Assembly: GCA_000787465.1 (NCBI GenBank)
Contig: JSYX01000319.1
Location: 1-38,960 of the forward strand
Source of the DNA: Thermomucor indicae-seudaticae
Lineage: Eukaryota; Mucoromycota; Mucoromycetes; Mucorales; Lichtheimiaceae
Length of the DNA stretch: 38,960 nucleotides
Direction: 5' to 3'
Part shown: one piece after another, positions 1 through 11,811 of the stretch
How the letters are laid out: every line of letters starts with the position of its first letter
Position numbering within the stretch: position 1 is the first letter of the stretch
Made by a program: the position numbers and the translations under genes
The notes under the pieces: model-generated
Told to the model about the DNA's origin: nothing
Seen by the model: only the letters and a program-made list of their open reading frames with translations
Databases searched by the model: none

Positions 1-1864
1 ATTGCAGGGTTCGACGCTCCCCCCCCCATTTCTGTCGGGAATTCCTTCCGGTAGCCGAGGCCGTACAAGAAATCGTATTCTCCGCCTTTTCATTCCTGTT
101 GCTCTCTGTTGTTCAACAAATTCTGAGTGGCAGCATTGACGACAAGGACGAATGTAGCTGCCATACCCCTTTAGTATGCACTACTTTAGGGCACATTCAC
201 AACGCCGGTTGTCAATACTTAAATTCAGGAGAAGATCCGCATCTAAGCAAACAATCCTGCGCTATGGGAGCGCTTGTTACGGTGGGCAGCTGATGCGTTT
301 CGTTGTTGAAATCCCCAGCAGATGGCATCAAGACCTTGGTCATATAACGATACGTCACCACTGAGGCAGCTCCAGACCTGGATCACAGCTAGCAATAGCT
401 CGTCACGTATCCGAAGTGCTGACCAGCACGTTGGATTGAGGTCTTGAATGGGTGAAGAAGGCAACTGTTGGCATTCATATATACATGCATTTTATTTTAT
501 TAACTCTTCTCTTTATAAACACGACGACGCCGAGCTGGTTCTGCATCAGTTCTTACCTGTTTACGTGGAGCTCGACTTGCACTTGCAAGCCACAATCGCA
601 AACAGCAGCAGCACGGATTCCTCGTGGTGGCAGCCAGCTCAACCTTAACTGGCTATTGCGACAGGCGATGTAATGGAGATGTCGACTTCCCACATATTCC
701 TGACTTATCAATGCTTTATGCTCGATAGAGCGAACTAGGGGCACAAAAGCAAGTACAGTACAAGCAAAATTAAACCGCGAGAAGTATAAGTTGATGAATA
801 TGTCGCTTTCCGAGACTGTCTGTGTACAGCTGTCGAATTCCCGTCTTCTTGATTAAGACCCATGTTCTGTTTTGCCATCAATAAAATTGACATGCCCGAA
901 CACATTCCCTGACGTAGAATACCAGAGAGTTGCTGTTGTGATGGTTTTCATCCCTCACACATAGCCTGGCGGCGACCAGTGGTTGGTTGATATTTGGAAT
1001 GGGAAATAAGGCAATAGGTGTCATCATGCAAAAATTATTAGATATTTCATAAACGCCAAGTAATCTCAGGCGGCAACGCGAGATAGAACCAAGTGTCGGC
1101 GCAAAATGTTATGAGAAACAAATGATTACAAGTGCCAAAAAAACAAGGGGAAATCCAGTAATACAGTCAAACTTGGTTAGAAGCACATCCAGGCTGGCTA
1201 TAAGCACCAGCAACAAGACACTGATAATATGATTCCGATTGTTGTTATATAGTGTCCTGCCAGCAGTTGCCATGTTGTCTAATGCCGTCTACCACTGTTC
1301 CTGCAATAAGAAAGCGCAAGGGAATTCCCGTCGCAACAAAGATGCATGCGGTTGAACACTGTCTAGCATATTGCTAAAATGATACGTAGGATAAACTGCA
1401 AAGAAATACCATTCGCTAGTCAGACAAGGCCGTACTTTGTTGCAGAAAAACGACCAAGCTTGCATGTCAGTTAAAAGCACACACCTCGATATAAGCAACA
1501 AAAAGTCGTGTTGCTTATAGCCCAGGTACAACTAAACGAAAAACTCGAATGGGTCATCGGATCATGGCTACTCCTGCGCAGCTCTATCTACGGACATCTT
1601 CCTTTCTCGAAAGAACTGCAAATCGCTATACGGTAGATGTAATACTTTCTCAAAATCCAAACCGTAGAAACAAGTGGACGTCTTCTTGGCAGCCGTGATC
1701 CATGGAAATTCTTTCGTGTCACTTGACGAAATTGTCTAAATTTCACACTCGAAAGATCATAATAAGGGACGCGGAGCTTGGTTGATCCAGACCCTTCCAA
1801 CTGTGTTCCCCTTCCCCTTTATTACTGGCTTCTTACGAGTGCCATTCTTAGAGTCTTTGTATTC
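1..1864. other. Gene-poor 5' stretch
   Basis: I see no supportable gene in this stretch. Open frames are short (under 90 codons), overlap on several strands and lack family motifs or plausible splice joins. It includes a run of nine C residues near position 20 and an 11-base inverted repeat pair described separately. The end of the stretch is the presumed promoter and 5' leader of the membrane glycoprotein gene starting at 1865. A gene truncated by the left edge of the window cannot be excluded. Confidence 0.5.
1166..1545. repeat. Possible MITE-like inverted repeat pair
   Basis: GGCTATAAGCA at 1196-1206 has its exact reverse complement TGCTTATAGCC at 1512-1522. Flanking bases are also partly conserved (AGGCT before the left copy, CCTG on the complementary strand of the right copy). 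A TACAGTCAAAC string near 1171 resembles the TA-CAGT ends of pogo/Tc1-type elements. No transposase frame lies between. The boundaries are approximate and no clean target duplication was identified, so this is a weak call for a decayed non-autonomous element. Confidence 0.3.
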
Positions 1865-3425
1865 ATGAAGTATATACTCTTAATAACACTGGTACTTGCT
1901 TTACATTGGACCATTGCGTCAGCCACACAGTCCAGATGGAAACGGCAAGGTAACTTCCCCCCCTTTCTCTTCCACTTCTGTTTATATAAAGATCAAGCTC
2001 TCGTTTTTTTACCTTATTCTAACAAGCTTTTAGAGGTTGCATCAGCTACTTGCGGACAACAACCTAATTCAGTCGCCATCTGCTCTCCGTCTACAAACGA
2101 AACGTGGTACAATGGCACCTATCAGGAATTTACGTGGAATTACAAGTACGTGTCTAAGAGATTTCTTTTTTTTCTCTCTCGCAATGCCCAGACCGTGTAC
2201 TTAATTCATTATTTTTTTGCTAGTAATGCTGCATTTACAGATTCTGTAAGTCGTTCGAAAAGAAGAAAAAGAAAACCGACAAATATTAAGCCTTTCTTAG
2301 GCTACCGTGGATCTGTATTTACTGTACGAATCGAACGGAACGTATAACGACGTTAAAGTGTGGTACAACCTGTCGCGGACGTCTGGCGTACTTGTGAGCC
2401 TGGTCGACGACAGCTGGTTTCCGTCGCAGCTTCCCGACAATTCACCCAACAAGACATGGTATCCGTATGCTTATATGCTCGCACCCGGGTTCAATTACCA
2501 GGAGGAAATTGACAAGTTAGCGACCAAATCGACTTATTTCCCAGCACCTGTTCAGTTTATACTGATACGTAAGAAATAGCTAAGGAGTAATATAGTCGCT
2601 AAAGGAGATAATATTCACCAAAAAAGTTCTATACTAGAGAACGCACACAATACGACAAATAACACCGTCTTCGGTCCCAACAACACTGATAACAGTAACA
2701 GCAACAGCAACGAATCATCGTCCTTCAAGCCATGGATGATTGCAGTCATTGTTGTGGTTTGCGTCTTGTTTTTGGCAGCTTGTGCAGCAGTCTTTTGGCT
2801 TGTGCGAAGATTACGAAGGTCAAAGGCAGCAACAGCAGCAGCAGCAGCAACAACAGGTGGTGCAGGAGAACAAAAGACGTTGGTTGATGACGAGCCATCC
2901 AACTCGCCAACCAGCACGGGTGCCGTTGCACGAAATTTCCAAGCGGGATCCGTTACGAATGCGAGCTCAACGGGAGGCGATATGCGTGACATGTCATCTA
3001 TTCACTCATCCACACCGATTGTCGCTCATGGAGGATCTTTGCGTGGTTCACCAGTAACTCAATCTCCGTCGACGACGAAAAGCATCAATGATCCCGAAAA
3101 GGCACCTTCTTTTGTTCCTCCTCACATCATGCAACATTCTGAAGCACGAGGGTCTAGCTCGATCCTCAGCTCTACCGATGCATTGATGATTGCAGATACC
3201 TTTAGGCAGTTTATGCGGAAACCTGAATGGAATGACCAGCATGAAGAAGAAGAGGAGGAGGAAGAAGGAGGCATCGGTGCTGGTTTCAAGGCATCTCCTC
3301 AACAGCAACAACCAGAATCAAATCCTACACACTTAGGCGAGGAATTACTGCGGAAAGAACTAGCAGAGGAAGGTACACCTGTGCAGAACGTTGGACACTC
3401 TTCTTCTACTTCTCCGCATTCCTAA
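1865..3425 (+). CDS. Single-pass membrane glycoprotein with Ser/Thr-rich GPI-like (Kre9/Knh1-type) ectodomain
   Basis: Five exons: 1865-1949, 2034-2145, 2224-2245, 2301-2568 and 2638-3425. They join in phase to 424 residues. The N-terminus (MKYILLITLVLALHWTIASA) is a clear signal peptide, followed by a Lys-Arg pair. The ectodomain (about residues 29-195) has several Asn-X-Ser/Thr sites and a CxP...WYNGTY...TVDLYL pattern that resembles the fungal Ser-Thr-rich GPI-anchored/Kre9 domain. A single membrane segment lies near residues 196-218, followed by Arg/Lys stop-transfer residues. The cytoplasmic tail of about 200 residues is Ser/Thr/Ala-rich, with a conserved-looking block DALMIADTFRQFMRKPEW and an acidic Glu run (bases 3243-3270). 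An upstream in-frame ATG at 1778 would bury the signal peptide, so 1865 is preferred. Likely a cell-surface or wall-sensing protein; its exact role is unknown. Confidence 0.75.
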
Positions 3426-3571
3426 AATCTTTTGCTGTGTTTTTCTATTTATTGTTCTCTGCTACTGGATACCCTTTACAGGCTTTCTCAAATTCTCTCT
3501 CTACCTTGTATTATTCTTTTTCTTTGCAGGCATCTTTCTCTCTTTAATCTATATCTTGAGCATACATTATA

Positions 3572-4599
3572 ATGACCCGTCCTAGTTTGAAAAATGCGCT
3601 TCATGGTGTGTTTGGTGTTTACAAGCCGCAAGGTTGGAGGTCTCGCGAAGCAGTTAATGTCGTCATGGACACATTGTCCCTGCAACTCGCTCAGCGGCTC
3701 TTTCAGAGACATCAACCTGTTTTGAAGCGTAAAGAAAAGATCAAGATTGGTCATGGAGGCACCTTGGTAAAATCTCGTTGGTCGATCGGACAGGAGAGAT
3801 CGTGTGCTTATTCGTTCCTAGGATCCTTTAGCGGAAGGCGTACTGCGTAACGTAAATGAACTGGAGTGGCCAAAGAAGCTGTTTTCTTAATCAAATTATA
3901 GCCCTTGGCGTAGGTGATGGGTGCAAAGCGTTATCAAATTATTTGCAAGGCACAAAGGTATGAAAGAGCTGGAGGGAATTGAGAGTGTTTACCAACGCGT
4001 GTCTGTCTAGGAATATCTGGTCCAGGCACAATTCGGCGCTGCCACGGATACGTTTGACAGTGAAGGAACAGTAATCCATACAGGCCCCACGGATCATCTT
4101 TCACGCGACAGGATTAAAGAGGTCTTGCCTCTATTTCGAGGAGAAATTGATCAGGTGCCTCCCATGTAAGTATCCCTGTGTTTCTAATTTTACCATGGTT
4201 GTTATTGTTGTTGTTGATGATTCCCCCCGTCCTGCCAGATATTCGGCCTTGCGGGTACAAGGTAAACGACTGTACGATTATGCACGCCAAGGAGTGCCTG
4301 TGCCCGTGCCCCTACAAGCACGAAAAGTCACGATTCATCGTCTTGAACTCGTTGATTATAATGAAACAAGTCAGACGTGTGTGCTTCAGGTTGAATGCGG
4401 TGGGGGTGCTTACATGCGGAGCTTGGTCCACAATATGGGCGAAACACTGGGTTGTTATGCTCACATGAACGGTCTGAAACGAACCAAGCATGGACCCATC
4501 ACGTTAAACGACTGCGTTCCTCTGGTTGATCGAGACGGAAAAGTCATTTTGGACCTTGACCAAGTATTGCGCGTAATCAATAAAATGCAACATCCATGA
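3572..4599 (+). CDS. PUS4: tRNA pseudouridine-55 synthase, TruB/Pus4 family
   Basis: Exons 3572-3766, 3822-3846, 3902-3957, 4011-4165 and 4239-4599 join in phase to 263 residues. Visible TruB features are the opening GVFGVYKPQGW, the catalytic motif GHGGTL-DPLAEGVLPLGVGDG (Asp66 by family homology), FGAATDTFDSEG, PPIYSALRVQGKRLYDYAR, and GGGAYMRSLVHNMG near the C-terminus. The family converts U55 of the tRNA T-loop to pseudouridine in nucleus and mitochondria. Length is close to bacterial TruB and shorter than yeast Pus4. The catalytic Asp is the first codon of a 25-base microexon. The gene lies 146 bases after the membrane glycoprotein and 155 bases before the F-box/LRR gene, all on the same strand. 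Confidence 0.92.
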
Positions 4600-4712
4600 A
4601 TGTTTATGCGTCGTACCCAAATTTGGAAGTGCATGAAACCAAAACCCATTTACCTCCCCTTAATTTGTCAAACAGTTAAGTTGTCCAGCAAAGTGCTCCT
4701 TTTCGCGAACTT

Positions 4713-4742
4713 ACTACTTTACTACTACTACTACTATTACTC
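4713..4742 (+). repeat. TAC-rich simple repeat upstream of the F-box/LRR start
   Basis: An imperfect TAC triplet run sits about 12-40 bases upstream of the start codon at 4755, in the short gap after the Pus4 gene. It is probably part of the 5' leader or core promoter. No function can be read from it. Confidence 0.6.
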
Positions 4743-4754
4743 ACAGCAACAATC

Positions 4755-6511
4755 ATGTCGTCAGCACAAGATATCCCGTCAGAGCTTATTCTGCACATTT
4801 TCAAATACCTCGCTCACCCTGCCGATCTACTTAGTTCAGCGCTTGTCTGCAAATCCTGGAGCACCCATGCTCTCGAACTGCTCTGGTACAAACCGAATTT
4901 TGTCCGATCCACAGCATGGGCTAGTTTTTGCAATGTCATGCAACAATTACAACAACACACCCGACCTCTCCCCACCATGTTTCCATATACTGCATTTATT
5001 CGTCGCATCAATCTGTCGCTGCTAGCAGCAGAAATTCAAGATGAGCACTTGGCATGTCTCAAAGTGTGCACACGGCTGGAGCGGCTCACGCTGACGGGCT
5101 GTAATCGGCTCACGGACCGCGGCCTGATAGAGTTTTTGGGCACAGAAACCCGCAAATGTTTGGTGTCGATGGATTTGAGCGACGTGACGCAAGTGACGGA
5201 TATCACGATCAAGCGAATAGCAGAAACATGTCCGAATCTGCAAGGATTGAACTTGAGCATGTGTAAAGAAGGAGGAGGAGCAGGAGAACAGTTTAAAGGT
5301 GTGACGGATGAAGGGATCACGATGCTTGCCAGAAAATGTCCTGGTCTTCGAAGGGTAAACAAAGACAGATATGATGGTGATGAAGGCGAGAAAACGTAAC
5401 TGAGAGAGAGACAACTGTATAGATAAAACTCAACAATTGCGTAAAGATAACAGACGTATCAGCCATCACACTCGCAGAAAACTGCCCAGCGCTGCTAGAG
5501 ATTGATTTGATGAACTGCACGATTACGGACGCAGCATTGCATGCCGTGTTTCGATACAGCCGAGAACTGCGAGAATTCCGTGTGAACCAGTGCACGATGA
5601 TCACCGACGCGGCCTTTATGCAGTCTGCGCTCACGAGTGCACCTCAAGACAACTACTATTACTATGACCAGCTCAGAATACTGGATCTGACCAACTGCTA
5701 CGCCATCCAAGACTGTTCTGTACGAACCATCATTGCCGCCGCACCCAAGATTCGCAACCTCGTGCTCAACAAGTGCCACAACATATCCGATGACAGTGTC
5801 TTGGCCATTTGCAAGCTCGGACGCTACCTCCACTACCTCCACTTGGGCCACTGCATCCGGCTCACCGACTACTCGATTGTCCAGCTCGCGCGCCACTGCA
5901 CACGGATCCGATACCTCGACCTGGCTTGCTGCAGCCAACTCACAGACCGGTCCGTGATCGAACTCGCGACGCTGCCCAAACTGAAGCGGATCGGCCTGGT
6001 CAAGTGCGCCAACATCACGGACCAATCCATCTATGCCCTCACGAGCCACCCGCGCATTGCCCATTCTCTTGAACGCGTTCACCTGAGCTACTGCGGTCGA
6101 TTGACCGTACCGGCTATTATGCAACTCGTCAACTTTTGTGAGAATCTGACGCATCTCAGTCTCACCCAGGTTCGGGCGTTCTTGCGGCCCGACTTTCAAC
6201 AGTTTTGTCGGATGCCGCCGAGAGACTTTACGCCGCAACAGCGAAGTGTGTTTTGCGTGTTTTCGGGTCGCGGTGTTCGGGATCTTCGGGCTTACCTGAA
6301 TACGTTGTCTGCCGCAAATTTGGATATCCAGCAACAACAAGGGCAGCGGCAGCAGCAACAACAAGAACAACAACAACAACGTCAGCAACAGCAGTTTGTT
6401 GCACTGGCTGGTCGGCGCACTCTGGACGATCTTGCTGCTACTGCGGCGGTCGCGCGTGCTGCTGCTGGTGGTGATGAAGATGTGGATGGTGATGATATTG
6501 AAATATTATAA
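4755..6511 (+). CDS. GRR1: Grr1-like F-box / leucine-rich-repeat protein (SCF substrate receptor)
   Basis: Two exons, 4755-5354 and 5423-6511, join in phase to 562 residues. An N-terminal F-box (about residues 6-48: IPSELILHIFKYL...LVCKSW...LWY) should bind Skp1. It is followed by a long series of amino-acid-type LRRs with the C-x-x-(L/I)-T/S-D signature (for example LTLTGCNRLTDRG, LDLTNCYAIQD, VLNKCHNISDDS, LDLACCSQLTD, VKCANITDQS). The block FCRMPPRDFTPQQRSVFCVF and GVRDLRAYL after the repeats is typical of fungal Grr1. In yeast Grr1 targets G1 cyclins and glucose-signalling proteins to the SCF ubiquitin ligase. The C-terminus carries a Gln-rich tract (bases 6330-6395) and an acidic end. 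The 3' end converges with the AAA+ gene ending at 6608. Confidence 0.88.
6330..6395 (+). repeat. CAA/CAG polyglutamine tract
   Basis: Imperfect CAA/CAG/CGG triplets encode a Gln/Arg-rich stretch near the C-terminus of the Grr1-like protein. Mixed codons suggest selection at the protein level or an older expansion. Its reverse complement gives a long artefactual Leu-rich antisense frame. Confidence 0.8.
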
Positions 6512-6607
6512 CATCGTTTCTTTCTTTTGGGTTTGCAGGTTAAACAATACAAGAAGACAGCAAAAAAGTATGCAATGTGTATATATCTATTTACATGATG
6601 GTATTGC

Positions 6608-8904
<2,297 letters not shown>

Positions 8905-10565
8905 GTCTTATCAAGGTGATCGCAGATCAATTCTGTGCAGCAGCAGAGCCGAAGCATTCAACTCCCGCTTTCTTCGTGGCCATGAATGGAAGGAAGCACG
9001 GAGGTTATATCGCCTACCTGGCATACTGCTGCCAAACTCGGACGAGCCATGTGTCAGCATGGTCTCGAAAGCTATAGCACATTTCATTTAATGCCACTTG
9101 CATTTTAAAGCGACCTGGGATGATCCGTTTTAGGCTGAACAAGTTATCTTGGGAGAACTTGCAAGTTAAAAAGCCTCACATCGAAAAAAAAAGTAAAAAC
9201 GAAAGTGCGACTGCTGACGTACAAGGCGATACAGTCGAACCATGGTTATAAGCAGATTTGACTGCAACCACCAGGTTTTCCTTGCTACTTTTTGCCTCCA
9301 TAATTATCGGTGGACACAGTTATCATTGAAAATCTAGGCAGCAAAACTGATACTCCGCAACGAAAACATGCTAAAGTTTGGTTCTTACAATCATTTTTGA
9401 TTGTATATTAGGACGGAAGTATCTGAGACAACCAACAAGTCTAATTTCTATTCATTGTGGATACCGGTACAGTCGACCGCAAGCTGTCGGCTCCCTTGAC
9501 TTCCGTGGAGTTTTTGAAATTAACCGAGATAAAATCAACCGTAGTCGACTGTAGTAGTTCGTTCCCTGAAAACCTTGAAATAAATGAGTGCTTGAAACTA
9601 AGCGAGATAAAATGAACGTACGCCTGTTTTATGCGACAGGAGTATGAAAATCGTCAAAAAATTTTTCCACGTGCTGGCAGTTTGTACACCCCTGAATGAA
9701 CAATGACGGCTGTTCCCCTAATTTATCCTTGATGACTGACCTCACTTTCATACGTTTCACGGACAAATACTAATTTCTATAGGTCAGCAAGTCTGGACAG
9801 AGCACGAATAGAAATATTCATGAGCGAAAACCCTAATAAGGATAGTCTTGATTTACGGATTCGGCAACTGCATGTTGTACTAAATACCAGCAGGGCTCGT
9901 ATATCGTGCCATCGAAATTCTTATTTTAGCAACAGTGCATCCACAAATAAATATAATGTACTTGAAATAATTTCTATACTTCATTGGCTTTCCTCTAGAC
10001 CTTACAAATATTCAGTATCCTAGAAAGTACTGTGACAGAGGACCAGCAATAGCTTTACTACGAAGATATTCATGTTTACATGCGATATCACAGACACCTT
10101 TGCAGCTTTTAACAGTCATCATGTCGCTTATAGTTCTCTCTCTCTTTGATTGTAAGCGATAGCTTGAGTTCAGAATTTTCCCCTGCGAATGCTTGCCTTC
10201 CAAGACCGTTGAGTATGGTTGCCCCAATGATCATCCTCGGTATTATATGTACACTCTTGCTTTCGTATAAACAGTGAGAAGGACTGGCAATAAGATTTTT
10301 GAATGAACAAGGCTGCTGGCCATATTATGTTACGTACTTGCGATGCTTGATGGCCACATATTGTTATTTGACAATTCTAATGGCCGTACTGCTACTTCTT
10401 ATTTTTTTCCATACTGGTATTATTCCACAGTACTGAACACACAAACAGCAAGACTTGTTTCCTACAGAACTTTTGTTTCCACTTGGAACGGTCAACTCCC
10501 AACTTTATGCACTGCAAATAACGAAGAATAGAATGCAACGATGCAAAGTGGAAATGCATTGAGGT
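8905..10565. other. Gene-poor interval with transposon debris
   Basis: No gene is supported here. The longest frames (about 65-70 codons) have no domain features. The left part is the upstream region of the minus-strand AAA+ gene. The centre (9230-9630) contains MITE-like fragments with TACAGTCGAC ends and a near-direct repeat. The right part is downstream of the Gdt1 gene, which ends at 10566. Confidence 0.55.
9468..9553. mobile_element. Short pogo/Tc1-like MITE
   Basis: TACAGTCGAC at 9468-9477 is matched by its exact reverse complement GTCGACTGTA at 9544-9553. This gives an 86-base element with TA at both ends, as expected for TA-inserting pogo/Tc1 elements. The interior contains CTCCCTTGAC and AACCGAGATAAAAT strings. 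There is no coding capacity. A partial second copy, in direct orientation, lies at 9592-9621. It is a non-autonomous element or solo fragment. Confidence 0.5.
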
Positions 10566-11693
10566 CTACTCTAACTGTCCTTGGTATGCATGATAAGTAT
10601 AATAAATGCCAAAAACGAGAAAGAGAATAGCTCCTGACAAGGTAACTGTACGAACAGAGATCTTGGCGGCCAACATACGTCCACCTATGACAGCCAATGC
10701 TGTGCACATGGTGTGGCCTACAATGACACCAGTTGTCACCCAGTAAACGTTCTAGAGCAAAAGAACACTTTAGTTTCTCCACTAAACTCTCCTTTTTTTT
10801 CTCTCTCTCTTTGCCTACGTTCGCTGCTGCCAAAGCAATGGTAGAAATTTGTGACCGATCACCCCATTCACCCAAGAACGTCAACACAAAGGTTTGCACA
10901 AAGACAGGCGAAAAGACCAGTTGCATCAGATTCATGAGACCTTCCTTGAGCTGCCGGGTTTTACTCTTTCTGGAACGGTGCTCTTCTTCTGGTTCGATTT
11001 CCAAACCGCCGACCTCCATCTTCTTTACGGTGTGATGCTGGCCTTCCTCAGCTTCTCTTAGCTCTTCCTCGACTTCGGTCATCTCTTCGTTTTCGTCGTC
11101 AGGGCTCATGTGCGAGCCTTCCCAGAGCATCCGAATACCGAAGGAAAAGAACAGGATGGCCGCCAACACGTCGGTGTACGCTTTCGGAATCAGGTTAGGT
11201 ACGACGTGGCCCAAGAACGCTGACAGAACGGACATGAGGACAAGCGAAGAGAATGCCGCAGAGAACACAACAAAGCGTGAATGCTTCATGGCCATGATGG
11301 CGGCAATCAGGAACGTCTTGTCACCAATCTCGGATACAATAATCATGAGCAAAGAAATCAAGAGCGATTGTTCCAGGTCAGTGAGATCATCTTCAGATTG
11401 TACTTGTAGTTGTTGTTGCCCTGCGGTAGTCGTCGTAGTAAAGTCGTCGTACGCCTTCACGGTACTGCTGGTTGTCAAGTCATTGTCGTTCGTCACTGGA
11501 AAAGCAGCGGCATCCGCCAACTGAATATCATTTCATTGAATGACAAAGAAGCACGATTGGGAGGCCGTTGTTGTGTTCATATTATCTATACCTCTTCTGC
11601 TGGGTTATCTTGACCATATACTACACATGCGCCAAATAAAAGAAGGGTAACCAAGAGGCCAATGAATGTAAAACTAGACCACCGACGAGTCAT
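10566..11693 (-). CDS. GDT1: Gdt1/TMEM165 (UPF0016) family cation transporter
   Basis: Three exons, 11693-11592, 11520-10819 and 10751-10566, join in phase to 329 residues. A signal-anchor/signal peptide (about residues 5-28) is followed by a Ser/Thr/Gln-rich lumenal stretch. Two copies of the family signature E-x-G-D-(K/R)-(T/S) are visible: SEIGDKTF (Glu98) in the first half and GEWGDRSQ near residue 250. Each starts a three-helix half-repeat. The halves are separated by an acidic and basic loop. The final helices read VYWVTTGVIVGHTMC and LFLVFGIYYTYHAY. In yeast Gdt1 is a Golgi Ca2+/Mn2+:H+ transporter needed for glycosylation. It lies 118 bases downstream of the kelch gene on the same strand. 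Confidence 0.93.
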
Positions 11694-11811
11694 GATGCAT
11701 CAGCAAGGGAGCGAAGGAGCTTATCATCTCTCTTTTTTTTTTCTTCTGAAAATGACGGGACAAATCAGGTCCGACCCACTGAGTGGAAATCAATTAATCA
11801 CCATAACAACA

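Noticed and set aside
1..40. GGTTCGACGC-like B box at the left edge suggesting the 3' end of a tRNA
   Set aside because: The would-be T stem pairs poorly and the sequence is cut by the window edge; there is no acceptor-stem evidence.
2569..2595. A 27-base intron 4 in the membrane glycoprotein gene
   Set aside because: The acceptor at 2637 (ACTAG) gives a 69-base intron in the same phase, of normal size for this window.
5495..6388. Long minus-strand open frame of almost 300 codons antisense to the Grr1-like gene
   Set aside because: It is the complement of the LRR and polyglutamine coding region; it starts with a Leu run mirroring the CAA/CAG tract and has no domain of its own.
10733..11524. 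Plus-strand open frames over the Gdt1 gene
   Set aside because: They mirror Gdt1, which carries both family signature motifs in the minus frame.
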